Source: Tubulanus polymorphus | Lineage: Eukaryota > Nemertea > Palaeonemertea > Tubulaniformes > Tubulanidae | Length of the DNA: 64,000 bases | Reading direction: 5' to 3' | NCBI RefSeq assembly: GCF_964204645.1 | Contig: NC_134031.1 | Coordinates: 17,295,307 to 17,359,306 of the forward strand | Shown: one piece after another, positions 26,873-38,182 of the stretch | How the letters are laid out: every line of letters begins with the position of its first letter | Numbering within the stretch: position 1 is the first letter of the stretch | Program-made: the position numbers and the translations under genes | Notes under the pieces: model-generated | Told to the model about the DNA's origin: nothing | The model's input: the letters and a program-made list of their open reading frames with translations, nothing else | Database searches by the model: none

Positions 26873-27640
26873 TTATTTTCTAAGTGAGTAGAGTTTCTCG
26901 GAGCCGGACGCGTATAATTTATTATCAGCAGATATTTCTCGTTTAGCAGCAGGAACGATAGGAGCAAGTCCGCGGCGTCCCATGCCGGATCTAGGACGGC
27001 CGGCAGAGGGCGGTCTCGGTGATTGGGAGCAGCCCATGTGTAAATTCTCGACGGATTTCGAAAGTTCGATGCCTCCGCCGTAGACGGGTAGTTTCTGTGA
27101 TGGATCAGTTGACGCGCGTTTATGGACGTTCGGCAAAACTCGATTCGAACCAGAAATCACTGGTAGATTCTCCATTGATCGACTGCCTTTGATTTCCGGC
27201 AGTTGTACCGCCAAGAGCCTGCTACCTTTAGAAGCAGCCACCGAAGGCGAACCCTTAACCGGCAGCGTATCCTCGAAGAGCACTTGGTTTTCATCCTTTT
27301 CCTCGTTTCCACTGAAGCTTTTATTCAGATCTTGCTCGGCTTGTTTTAATTCACTACGCATTTTTCGCTTCGTCAAAAACGACGGCGATGCAGCCCTGGC
27401 GATTCCGGACGCGTTAGAATGACCACTTCGATTTTTCCCGGTTAGAACAGTCTGTTTGTACTGCTTAGCCGCACTCAGACGCGTTTGTTTAGCCTGTTCG
27501 TAGGCTATATCCGGGGGATTATCGACCTGGTCGAACTCGGCGGCTTCGAATGCGTCGACGTCGACATTAACCGTATCGGAATCGACAGAACCAGTCGACA
27601 GCCGATCGATGACGTCATCTGTTACGTCATTTTCCGCCAT
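26873..27640 (-). CDS. Uncharacterised 255-aa hydrophilic protein, single coding exon
   Basis: Continuous frame from ATG 27640 to TAA at 26875-26873. The in-frame codon at 27646 is GTG, so the ATG two codons on is the real start; its context GGAAATGG is good. I do not recognise the family. The N-terminus is acidic (MAENDVTDDVIDRL). The middle has a likely helix, KMRSELKQAEQDL. The second half is basic and rich in Ser and Pro, with a duplicated motif RSMENLPV and KSVENLHMG, and RPPSAGRPRSG near the end. There is no signal peptide and no membrane segment. Codon usage and the clean stop beside AT-rich non-coding DNA argue for a real gene. It may be a cytoskeletal or ciliary adaptor, but that is only a guess from composition. 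A non-coding first exon upstream is possible. Confidence 0.75.
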   Translation of the reverse strand: MAENDVTDDVIDRLSTGSVDSDTVNVDVDAFEAAEFDQVDNPPDIAYEQAKQTRLSAAKQYKQTVLTGKNRSGHSNASGIARAASPSFLTKRKMRSELKQAEQDLNKSFSGNEEKDENQVLFEDTLPVKGSPSVAASKGSRLLAVQLPEIKGSRSMENLPVISGSNRVLPNVHKRASTDPSQKLPVYGGGIELSKSVENLHMGCSQSPRPPSAGRPRSGMGRRGLAPIVPAAKREISADNKLYASGSEKLYSLRK

Positions 27641-28928
27641 TTCCACACGCTACTAACAGCAAACGTATATTCCGATAGTCTAGATGAAACCAAGTGTTAG
27701 TAATCCAAGTCAGCTATACTTGACGACAAGAACGAATACTTTTTACTGCGAACAATATGTATAAAAACTATAAAACACTTGGAGTATCTAAAGTGTACAG
27801 AATCTCGTGTGACAGCTCCTTCAGGTAATAGTTCGCTGTACGAATCGGAGAGCTATTTCCCGGCGAAATCCTGCTCTACTAAATTATTGACAACATTTAT
27901 TGGACGACGTTTACCACTCAATCAACGACGCTGGGATGCCATTAGAGCTGCGCTATACGCACGTGTTAGTGTATCCTGAGCTAACTGCAAATAATCGTAA
28001 ATGGCGAGTTCGAGTCGACACGAAAATGACAAACCATTAAAAGCTTTTTAATTCGTGACATGTAACACGGTATACTGTAGCGAACTATTGTCTAAAACGA
28101 ACTGAAACCTACACGTACCGCCAAATATATCGGAATCAAAGTCTTACCATTCGAGAAATCTCACGACTTACAGCAGCGTCGTTATCCTACGTCAACTGCA
28201 GCTATACCGTCTGCGATCTGAAAAAATTTGCTCGAAATAGAATGACAACGCTAACTCGCAAACATTTCAAAGCACTGAAGTTTAGATTATACACGAATCG
28301 AACACTGATAAGCCGTAATCGATACGCTTAAAAACTATCGGCGTTAATCGATACGTTTCGAAACTTTCAATCGTTCATAAATAATTCGTCGTTATCACAA
28401 CAGTTCACCGCAAATCGAATATATCGCGGTCCAATAATGCAAAGAGCTAAATTGATACGGGCCAATAAACTAAAGACATCCCTCATACTCCGGCGGTTAC
28501 CACTACATCGTTCTGACACGCTCAATTCGTCAAGAACATCAGTTATGTACTGGTAGTATTCATCATGGAAGTTCCCCCGGAGAGTTGCGGAATCGATATT
28601 CTCGTTTCACTATGGAGACACGGTCGGTTCACAGCGATAAACCACATTATATCGGATATCATTTATTTCTGCCCCGAATCCTGAATAAATGATAATACAT
28701 ACTACACCGATCGGCAGACGACAGACACGATGGGAAATTGTAGAGGGAGCAACGGGCGACTTATAGGGGTCTAATCAATTTGATCGGATACATTACTGAT
28801 TGCACAGCGATTATGCAAGTGACTGTCATGTAGTTGAATTCTGTTTAGGTAAAAGAAGTTAGATTTTTTTCGTTTATGAAGAGTAAAACACTAAAAACAT
28901 TAGACATTTTTTTAATAACGAAAAGCCA
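27641..28928. other. Upstream region of the 255-aa gene
   Basis: Presumed promoter and 5' flank of the minus-strand 255-aa gene, then intergenic DNA up to the 3' end of the next gene. The open frames inside (for instance 27779-27979 on plus) have no supporting signals. No TATA box stands out. Confidence 0.45.
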
Positions 28929-28977
28929 TTTATTGATGATAGTTTCTCTGATGATTGGTTTATTACGACATTTTATT
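28929..28977 (-). terminator. Cluster of three polyadenylation signals
   Basis: Three AATAAA words on the minus strand at 28972-28977, 28959-28964 and 28929-28934, within 49 bp and about 315-365 nt beyond the last stop (29291) of the gene at 29.3-33.4 kb. Clustering makes a real 3' end here more likely than a chance hit. Confidence 0.55.
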
Positions 28978-28995
28978 GAAATGATTGCGCGCCTA

Positions 28996-29042
28996 TACAT
29001 ACATACATACACAAAATACATAAATATATATATATATATATA
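28996..29042. repeat. (ATAC)n and (AT)n microsatellites
   Basis: An ATAC tetranucleotide run is followed after a few bases by an AT run at about 29023-29042. Both fall inside the likely 3'UTR of the minus-strand gene. Confidence 0.85.
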
Positions 29043-29290
29043 GGTCTATAGATTAAATAACATATATCACAGCAATGCTAACAAAACATAATTCATAGTT
29101 CGACGAACAGGAACATCGACACGACACCCAGGGTAACATATCTGGCCACGGAACGACGTCGCGGTGCCCACAGAAATTTCGTTCAATTTACCGATCAATA
29201 CAAATGAGAAAGAATTCGCCCATCTCGTCTGTATAGTATGCAAAAATTCGTAATTTCTGTATACATTTATGCGTTAGATATTGTGTCAAA

Positions 29291-32200
29291 TTATACACCC
29301 CAATCCGGGTGTATGGTAAAATGTCGAGAAATAATTTTCTGTGGATTGGTATAATGGGAGCTTGTGTTCTGTACATTCGCAGTTTTGTATTTGGGTAGGT
29401 GGTGCCATGTAGTATACATATCCCTGTTCTTTTTATCGTTTGGTGACACCAACTGAATGTTGCGGAACACTCTAGCGCCACCTTGCGGCTTCTCACGTTT
29501 CGATTTTGGTTGACTGACGCCGTTCGGTTTTCCGCTGAAAAGTCCAACATATTCTAGGATTATTAATCAGCGTTAAAGTCGAAAAAACTACCACAGAAAC
29601 ACCACTTTTTGCACGGATGAAATATTTCAAAATTCGGAATTTCGGTGTTTTTGAAAACTGGAGAAATTCTTACTTTTCGAGGGCTTCCAGAACCTCTTGA
29701 AGTCTTTGTTTCTTCACTTCCGTATCAATGCCCAAGAACTGAACTCCGCCAAGGGATGTGAAAAATTTCAAAGCGACATCCCGATCTAGAGAGGATAATC
29801 AGAATGGTTGAAATATCGCGTCAAAATATATGATTAAACATACGATTTAGCGGAATTCGTTATTTTACCTTCTTCGCTGGCATCTTCAAGCCACTTGCTG
29901 ACGGTTTGTTTAGCATCCGGTAAGACTGTCTTACCGAGAGCTTGATCGTAATTTTCTCCACGAGCCGCTGCCAACAGCGCCTTCTCGATTACTCTTCTTT
30001 CGCAGCTAGAAGCATTCTTCAGCATGTTTTCCGCTGTTTGCCACATGGCGGGATTAATTACACGACGAATCACCTGAAAACCGACACAAAAATTACATTT
30101 TCAATTTTGTCACAGTTTGAAAATAAGAAAAGAAGAAATCATATTCTATACCTCTTTCTTCTTGTCGTCGAGTAATGAATCTTTCCTCGGAGAAGTCGGT
30201 TTCAATTTCGTGCTTTCTCGACTGGCATTCTTCCGCGGTGAAGTGGGTTTGATGGGACTGCTTGGCTTGACCGGCGACTGAGGTTTCTCAGGCGAGGCGG
30301 GCTTCGAGTTATGTATATCGGGCACTGTCAAAAATAGGTTTATTCTGAACAAAATGTTTTCTATATTCTACGGTGGAAGCGCAAGAGTTTTTGTGCATAT
30401 ACTTACGTTGGCTTTTCTGGCTCATCGCCGTGCTTGGTTTAACTGCGATTTCTTTTTCTAATTGAATGTAATAAAATGATTTTAAAAGAATAAAACGAAC
30501 AATCTATTTTAGTGAATAGTTAAATGTCTAAATATATATAGATAGACAAGATAGGTAGATAGATAATTTTATTTTCAACAACAAAAAATATTTGTATTGA
30601 CAAAAGCAGTTTCAATGGTTAGTGCACGGTATCGATGTAAGTGTTGTAAGTAACACATTAAGGGGATTTAATAGCAGCAGCAGCTGCTGCACCAGCAGGG
30701 GCCAGTTTCACAATACCTTTCGGCGGTTCGGGAATCGGTTCCTGGTCATCTACGAGTCTGGACGGAACCTTCCAGTTCATAAACATCTGTAAAAGAGGAA
30801 GTTTAAAATGTTCAATGTTTTGACGTTGAGCTTCCTATAACTCTTTATCTTCAATACGTGTGAAATAGCGTTCGGATAATTCGTCGACGAACACTTTTCC
30901 AATTTAATTCGCATTGGTTTTTCCAGCCCATAAACGATTTTAGCTAATGAGGCAATGAGATGGTATAAACTCTAGTCTGGTCGTCCTGGTGACGAGAGAA
31001 GTAATTCAATATTGCATAAGCGGTTATACAGACATCAGACAGACCATACTCGATGGATATCAATATTTGAATCTACAAAAATATCCAAGGTAGATTTATG
31101 ATTGAACTGGCTGACGCATAGATTCAAATTAACGCATTTCTCTCATTTCTTTTTTACAGGTATTAATCAAACGATTTCGAAGTCAGTCCGGATGCACATT
31201 TCACTTCTATGCGCTCACGGCATGAATAATAAATCTTTCGCTAAAAATCAACATGGCGTGCGTAGATGCAATAAATTATCATATCAGTTTTTAAATCATT
31301 AATGATCTCAGGCGCTAATAGTCGTTTGTCCCGCGATCTAACAGCGAAAATATCGAGTACACGAAATACTTACAATACGTATATATGTCACACATGAATC
31401 ACTGCTTATGAAATATACATATATCTACATTCGATTCTGACTTCTTACCTTCGGTCTAGGACTTGAAGCATACATCTTTGAGCAGATATCTGGTATCTAT
31501 TTTGATTTTTGACCGCGACAGTGCGCACATATATGTTTGATATAGTTAGTATAGCGGCCTCTAATGTATATAATGTTATGAACCTGTTACTGGGGGCATT
31601 ATGAATTGAAGCGAGACCTGTACGGTTTAACGCCGCACAGTGGAACCTGTTACTCGCTTAGAATTTACTTAAGCGCATATCAGTGATTAAATCAAAGCTT
31701 TCGGACTGATTTTCTGCAATTAATTGTTTGTATATTGCCTAACATTACAGTGTATTACAATCTTTTGCTACAATACAAATCCTCGTTCCTTGAAATCGGT
31801 TTTATTTTCGCAAAGCTTAGTTCGAGCGAAGAATTTTCTTGACGAAACTTGCTGTTGATAAAGTATAGCTGTATTCAATTTCATTCAGAAAAATCTGATT
31901 AATTCATTTGGACGTAGAATTGAAAACTATAATCGCCCTGCCTTGTGTATAGCACCGTAGACAGTACGTGATTAGCTGGAAATTTTTTCCTGGCAGTTTT
32001 GAGCGCGTACAAAAACTGGGTTCGAAAACGCATAAAATGATTAATGATATGAATCATTAATCACAGATTTTACAACTGAAATGATGAATGAGTCTACCAA
32101 AACATAACTGCGGTCTTTTAACGAGAAATATTAAAAGTCTACCTTTAGATTTCGACCTATGTTTTCCAGACGCGTATAGTGTGAATAAATCTTTATACTA

Positions 32201-33431
32201 CCAGAGCATCGGCACGTTTTCGATACCAAAAATATTTCTTTTTTTTTGTTTTTATTAGTTTCTCAGCAACGGACCGAATAGTATCAAATCTACCTATAAA
32301 AATTACACTTTCTTGTTATACTTTCTTGTTTCCCAATTCCCTGACGATTCCCCGAAAAGAAAAAAACTATCTACCAAGGCGGTTCACATTGCAGCATTTA
32401 CGGCATTCGAATTACCTTTTATCATAGCACTGCATGTTATCTATTGAACGTCATTGTGCGTCTTGTTTCAACAACTACAATAAACCTTTGATTGCGATAT
32501 TAAGATTTTTGAAACGATTTTTTACGATCATAGATTTTGCGCAAATCGGTATTTCCAGTCCGGGTTGTCTGAGTATATTTATATCGTAACTTTGTTCGAC
32601 CTGCAAATCGGTTTATTTGTCTATGACTCTAGTGGTTATTCAGAATATAACGGAATAAAAATACGTTATTTGAATATTTTGGGGGTGATTCAAGTGTATG
32701 TACGGAATGACGCGTTATTATCTTTCTGTTATGTAGAAAAATTGAAAAAAATGATTTATCAAAGTACAAACTATTTTTCGTAAAAGAATTTTCTGTTAGA
32801 AATGGAGTAAGAAAATAACAATGAAAAGTATCGACGACATCAAAAAATATGTGAGAATGGAAAATGAAATACGTGGGAAAGGAATTGAGTTGAAATAACT
32901 CACCGCGTAATTTTGTTGTGATTGGAAATATAGTGATTAGAAACAGGAAAGTTATTTGTTATTTGAATGTAACTCTGCGAAAATTGTATCTTGATTGCTT
33001 TTTATTTACGTATTTTATCATATCATCTCGGTCATAATCGGGCTTACCTTTGGACGAACTCTTGAAGCCATCGGGTCAGATAGCAAACGACGCATATGTT
33101 TAATTCGTTCTTGGGCCTCTTCCGCATCGGACCGACTTGTTTTGGCCACGATCGTCGGAACTCCTCGATACAAATCGGACCTATCCCAATACCGGCTGTT
33201 AAAATCCACCTCGTACAGACTCAGGTACTTTTTCGGTAGCCCGTTTCGGGCGTAGTAGTCGTCCCGACTTTTAGCGCTTCTCGGAATCAGACCCGTGCTG
33301 TCCATGTTGATAAGTCTCCATTCACGGGCGATCGTGTTCCCGGCGGCGTCTCCGAATTTCGGAAATTTTACCTGCTTCGGCGGCTTCATAGTTTTCGTCA
33401 AGTCTTTCGCTGTTATCACATCGGTCGTCAT
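29291..33431 (-). CDS. Uncharacterised 412-aa protein, long isoform, seven exons
   Basis: Exons on minus: 33431-33048, 30786-30717, 30457-30407, 30324-30152, 30073-29869, 29785-29674 and 29534-29291 (stop TAA at 29293-29291). Together they make 413 codons. I do not recognise the family. Residues 1-128 contain DDYYARNGLPKKYLSLYEVD and a charged helix. About 176-223 is a run of SPxK and KPxSP motifs (SPEKPQSPVKPSSP, PTSPRK twice). About 227-331 is helical (CERRVIEKALLAAARG, then RDVALKFFTSLGG). The tail has WHHLPKYKT and ISRHFTIHPDWGV. SPxK runs and such compact aromatic tails occur in microtubule-linked ciliary proteins, so a ciliary or axonemal role is a guess. The AAAG|GTATTG donor at 30717 is the weakest splice. 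If it is unused, 30425-29291 could be a separate 250-aa gene starting at ATG 30425. Confidence 0.6.
30568..30573 (-). terminator. Polyadenylation signal for the short isoform
   Basis: AATAAA on minus, 85-90 nt after the short-isoform stop and about 110 nt before the next exon of the long isoform. Its position between the two fits an alternative last exon. Confidence 0.5.
30658..33431 (-). CDS. Short isoform of the same gene, 170 aa, two exons
   Basis: Exon 33431-33048 (128 codons) ends at a strong donor, AAAG|GTAAGC. It joins in phase 0 to 30786-30658, whose acceptor is TTTTACAG. The second exon adds MFMNWKVPSRLVDD, a proline-rich turn (PIPEPPK) and an alanine run, then stops with TAA at 30660-30658. 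An AATAAA word about 85 nt further on, at 30573-30568, would end this transcript before the long-isoform exons begin. The first exon starts at ATG 33431. No domain is recognised. The second exon reads through the donor that the long form would use, so the two products share residues 1-151 and differ after that. Confidence 0.65.
30787..33047 (-). other. Large intron 1 of the 29.3-33.4 kb gene
   Basis: 2.26 kb of AT-rich intron between the two shared exons. No exon or complete transposon is seen; a fragment with AATTCCCTGACGATTCCC near 32330-32350 recalls the patch at 16.65 kb. Confidence 0.5.
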
Positions 33432-34374
33432 GATGACACTTCAATAAGAATCGCAGACGAGGTTTTAACTAATAGCTTCTAGTCTGATAGACCGCTTACT
33501 GAGCTGTCTGCTACTGATCAGCAAAACGGCTTTTATTTTATCAATGTTGCGTGAACGAATCAGAAATTCAGACGTACATATGTGTATTACGACGACGTGT
33601 TACTCACGGCCACAACTAGTCCTCATTAACGATTATTATACAGATTTAATCCTCTCTTGAAAGACGGGACGGGAGAAAATGATTTTTCGCGTTTAGTCTC
33701 TTAGGTTTGTTAGGAAAAAAATCAACACACTATAAATCGGTACGTATTTGTAGGTTTATTCGGACCTTTGAAAGTCTTCAAGCGTGATGGCTCCGGGTGA
33801 CCGACCGTCATACATAGTCATTAATAAGATTAACCTTTCATGGCTTAATAAATAGTTATAATTAAGGCAAACAGAATACCGTACGATAAGGGGTTTATGC
33901 ATACACACCCCCGGGGACACAGCTTGCCCGTTAACAGTGCAGCGATCTACCCAGATATCAATCCCAGCTTTATCAAAACCGACTATAAGATCTTTGATTT
34001 ACTTGAAAAGCAACAAACAGGGAAAAATTTGATCGTCTTTCGTAAGACAATAAGACTTGATTAATGTAATACACCTGTATGCACAGTACATTTTCAATTA
34101 GAGCTCATGGGCATAAAATCACCGCAGACTTTGGGAAACATTATGTTTTGCTGTATATTTGCTATAAAACTCATGGGCAAAATATTTATGATTTGATTAT
34201 CATCGTTAATCCGTTGATTATGTTCAGTCATATAAACGGAATTAACACAAAAACTACGGTCACGGTGAACACACTGCGACCACCGACCGGTTAGTTGCCG
34301 TAGGCATTGGTGTTCAGCAGAGACATATCTCCGTAGATATAAGCAATAATAATAAATAAGAAAAAGTACTTGTT
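33432..34374. other. Intergenic: 5' flank of the unknown gene and 3' flank of the transporter gene
   Basis: The right part lies downstream of the transporter stop on minus. The left part is the presumed promoter of the gene starting at 33431. No TATA box or complete RFX X-box is evident. Confidence 0.4.
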
Positions 34375-34732
34375 TTTATTTACCGCCATATAATCTGTTT
34401 GAACAGTAAGCAATAGTTGAAAACATAATATGATAAATACATGATTTTGTTAATAGTTTAGCAATGCATTGGTCGAAACATAGAGCTTTAGTAATGTTTA
34501 TTCAGGCAATATATACAATTGAATTAAGTTGCAAAAGGAAATGGAAACGAAGAACTATTTACATTATGGATTGCAGTGCCTCCAAGAACTTACTGTTTGT
34601 TTGCGCCAACAAAACAAGAAATTGTTATTTCTAGCTGCAAGAAAAAGAACTTTTTCGCACGCTGTGGCTCATCAGCCACTACAGCATCGACATTTAAGAC
34701 GCTTAAAAGTCAACGTAATTCAAGTTAATTCG

Positions 34733-34738
34733 TTTATT
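34733..34738 (-). terminator. Candidate polyadenylation signal of the transporter gene
   Basis: AATAAA on minus about 105 nt past the stop codon. Further AATAAA words at 34497-34502 and 34375-34380 are alternatives giving longer 3'UTRs. Confidence 0.4.
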
Positions 34739-34840
34739 ATCCCTTATCCCTTCAACAAAGAATCGCCAACAAAATCCGAGTTCGCTGAACTGATCGAGCA
34801 TTTTCATTGAAAGCAGATTTGGAGTTCCAAATGATACGCA

Positions 34841-36920
34841 TTAATATCCTCCAGGAAGTGTTGGAGTAACAGCCTCTTTTAGTTGATCTCCGCTTTGTTC
34901 AAAGTCTGTACTTGAAGCACGCGATCCGTACGAGGAGGTCCCACCGTATTTCTTCGGGCGATCTTGATCGAAATCCAGACTAGAAGCTCGAGACCCGTAC
35001 GATGGGTATTTCTTCGGCCTGTCCTCCCTAGCTCTGAGGTTTCCACGTTCGTTACTGAACCAAATTCCATACGCGAAATATAGTAGCAGACCTAAATGTA
35101 AATAAGATACAAACGGTGAGCTACGAACATTTCATTTGAATCAGTCTCCAATCTAATCGTGGACTTACCAAATACCATCCATACACAAAATCGTATCCAA
35201 GCGCTAGAAGAAAGTTGTAACAACAAAACCACGTTCAACAGCATACTGAGTACCGGTAGAAATGGTACAAACGGCATCTGAAATAAGAATGACAATACAT
35301 GTAAAAAGGGTTCGGGGATTTCGATGGTACTGCGCATTTGTGTGTTTACCGTACCTGGAAAGTTAGGGATGAACTCGATCGGTGGTGCATCAGGATGATA
35401 CCGTAGAGGACAAGAATGAGGAATAGGAAAATAGCCAATAGAAGGAACAGCCACCAATTCGTCCAGTATTCACCGTAACGTATCAACAGCCCGATACCAA
35501 TCATCGGTAAGAGCATCAGGACACAGCACACTCCAACCAAACGTCCAGCACGAAATCTTTTGAGTCCAGGAATGCGGCTGAATTGGGGTTTTAGCTTGCC
35601 AACCTTCAAAGTGGGGTTGATCAGTTCCCGTGAGTCGTCGTCTCGTGGGTCGAGAAGGTAGCTATCGGGCTGGTCGGTAATGTATCGTAATACAATTAGG
35701 CACGCGGAGATCGTCGTAATTGCTACCAACGTACCAATAGACACGAACTCCGCAAGCGTAGAAACATCCATGATACAGGCCAAAACAGCAGCAACAAAGC
35801 TAAGGACGACTACGGCAAGGATAGGTGTCTGGGTGCTGGTGTTGACGTTGGCCATGAATTTAAAGAGCAACCCATCGCGAGACATAGCAAAGGCCGTTCT
35901 TGAAACCGAATAGATATTGCCCAAACATGTTCCTGTAATCGCCACCAGGGCAGCCACGTTGGATACGATCGATGCCCACTCCATGTCAAGTCGTTGGAAA
36001 GCTACGGCAAAGGCGGCGTTTGGGTCGACCAAGTAAAAAGGTGATAAGAAAGACAAGGCGAGAGACATCGCTACGTAAAGGATCGTAACAAACACCATGG
36101 CCGATATGTTGGCAAAGGGTAATGTCGTGGAAGGTTCGTTGGTTTCTTCAGCCGCTATGGTAATAGCGTCATAGCCGTAGAAAGCGTAGATCAGCATAGC
36201 GGTTCCTCCGAACAGGCCTTGTGCTCCAAACGGGACGTACCCACCACGTTCGGTGTTGCGGACATTCTCAACATCCGCATGCAATGCAGAAGCTACAATA
36301 ATCACGATGGCCAGAGCCGTATTGCAAACCGCTATGAAAGCAGTGATACCGACCGTCTCCCGGACTCCGAGTACGACCACGATCGCCAATAAGATTACAA
36401 TACCCATGGCAAGAAAATCCGGATATTCTTTTTCTCCGGCCAAGTAGAAAAATCCGGTCGCATTTTCTGTGGCATTGCTGAGCCATCCGCCGGTCAGAAG
36501 ATTCACAGTAGCGCTCCATGTTCGTGCCGCCACGGCAGTAGTTATGCAATGCTCCAGCAGAATATTCCAACCGATCACGAAAGCTAAGAATTCACCTACT
36601 GTCACGTAGGCGAACGTAAATGATGACCCGGATTTAGGCACCCGAGCCCCGAACTCGGCGTAAACAAGCGCCGATATCATGGATACTGCGCCGGCCATTA
36701 AGTAGGCCAGTGGTGCAGCCGGGCCAGCTTTTGCTCGTACGACTTCTCCCGTTAACACGTATATCCCAGCACCGGTCATTTGACCAATACCAAAAAGGAT
36801 CAACCACGGTGTTGAGATGCATCTTCTCAGTTCAGTCTTCAGGATGTCGTCATCTTCTAGAGTTTTCGTCCGAGTTAGTTTCTCCCAGAATTCAATCGGA
36901 GTGCAACACCTCCCCTTCAT
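34841..36920 (-). CDS. SLC7A4: Cationic amino acid transporter family protein, SLC7A4/CAT4-like, three coding exons
   Basis: Exons on minus: 36920-35355, 35277-35169 and 35091-34841 (stop TAA at 34843-34841), giving 641 aa, the usual CAT length. The fold is a plasma- or endomembrane APC-superfamily carrier with many hydrophobic segments. Family marks seen: LEDDDILKTELRRCIST before the first membrane segment, then FGIGQMTGAGIYVLTGEVV (43-61), YAEFGARVPKSGS (87-99), YVTVGEF and GWNILLEH. The N-terminal LRRC and STP words are closest to CAT4 as I remember it. Exons 2 and 3 supply the last two membrane segments and a cytosolic tail. The tail holds a tandem repeat: DRPKKY with YGSRASSLDF, then DRPKKY with YGSRASSTDF (582-624). 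Known role of the family: arginine/lysine transport, though vertebrate CAT4 transport has been hard to show. Substrate here is not known. Confidence 0.9.
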
Positions 36921-37520
36921 TGCGGCTCACCGATTTTCTGCTGCTGAAAGATTTTAACGTTCTTTCAAAATTCAAATAAGACAAAATATTCCATAATGCT
37001 CTTCGTTACTTCAACCAGGAATACCAGGATATGCAATTTGGAAAAAATCAACAGGTGGTTCTTTTGTCCGACTTTGTGCTAATTGCATAGATTTTTGCTA
37101 GAAGAATTCCAATACGGAAATCGATGGTACTTTAAAGGGCGTTGTAATTTAATCATTATAATGCATATACCTTATCTCAAATGGGCTATTGTCCTTTCGA
37201 AGAAGGGACAACCCTATTTCGACGTTTTCTTAAACCAATCTATCTATTATTTCCTTTGTCTAAGTCAATCGACGGATGAGAAATCTAAAAGACGAATAAA
37301 TTCTTTTGAAACTAAGAAATGGAATTGAGATTAAAAGAAAGTTAAACATTCTTTTGCCAAATTAATGTTTCGTGTTTAGTAAAAGTGTCGCAATGTTCAA
37401 GAAACATGAATAAGTCAAATCGAATGAAACAGACGGCTATGGTCATAATGATTATATCATTTATCGACGATTAAATAAGCAACAAAAACTTACCCGCACC
37501 GATATCCATCTTTAACAGGA
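36921..37520 (-). promoter_or_regulatory. Probable 5'UTR exon junction of the transporter gene
   Basis: An acceptor CTTTCAG ends at 36944, 23 nt before the ATG. A strong donor GGGTAAGTT lies at 37494/37493. A non-coding first exon ending at 37494 joined to 36943 is therefore likely. That exon holds an ATG (ATGGATATCGGTGCG) which, after joining, hits TGA within about 11 codons. It would be a short upstream ORF. Predicted from splice signals only. Confidence 0.4.
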
Positions 37521-38182
37521 TCAGACAAACGTAGATGAATTAGATGATGAGAAAGTGTATCAAATTACAAAAAAGCTAAACTTACTATATATATCTATAC
37601 GTTATAAGCCACCGAGGTACCTAAGTTGGTACGCTTCCCGAACGTGTCTCCAACAGAGTCTGAATTGGCCAAAACAGCTGCCGTTAACCACAATTAATTA
37701 ATTGCAAGGATGAGAAATTATCGTTGATCGATGGAATTTATTTTGGTGACAAATGTTTGACGCATTCTATATCCATGCAGGATGTATGATGTAGGATGTT
37801 ACTTGTAACGCTAACACATCGCGCATTGATTGGTGTGAAAATTTTATCCGTGCAAATCTTTTTGTGGAAAAAGATATCAATCTGTAGATCTTTCCCACAA
37901 TCGAAGACTTGGTGAGATGTGATTAAACTTTTTGTTATCAACTTATAGGTTTGAGCACCATTGAGAAGATTTCATTTCCTAGTTGGGCTAATGATACGAA
38001 AATCAATGGGGCCCTTGAAATTATACCTAGAAATACAACTATTTTGTTCTGGAAAAACTGGAAGAGATAAATGAAAACAAAGAACCAAAGACAAAATTAA
38101 TTTCGATCAATTATTGCGAAAATATACTTTCCAATAAAAGTAACTTTTGTTCCATATATAAGTGATGATTTACAAACATTTT
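37521..38182. other. Divergent intergenic region between the transporter and PRDX6
   Basis: Presumed promoter side of both the minus-strand transporter and the plus-strand PRDX6. A stretch at 37607-37640 looks vaguely tRNA A-box-like but has no B box. No other feature seen. Confidence 0.4.

Noticed and set aside
27610-27617. Perfect TGACGTCA (CRE) site
   Set aside because: It lies inside the coding sequence of the 255-aa protein (the codons for DDVI), so it is most simply explained by coding.
29188-29550. 120-aa frame on minus
   Set aside because: It overlaps the true last exon of the 412-aa protein in a different frame and crosses its acceptor.
36268-36570. Overlapping frames inside the transporter exon
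   Set aside because: Shadows of the 522-codon membrane-protein frame; no domain in them.
37607-37660. tRNA-like stretch
   Set aside because: An A-box-like word is present but there is no B box and no cloverleaf can be drawn.
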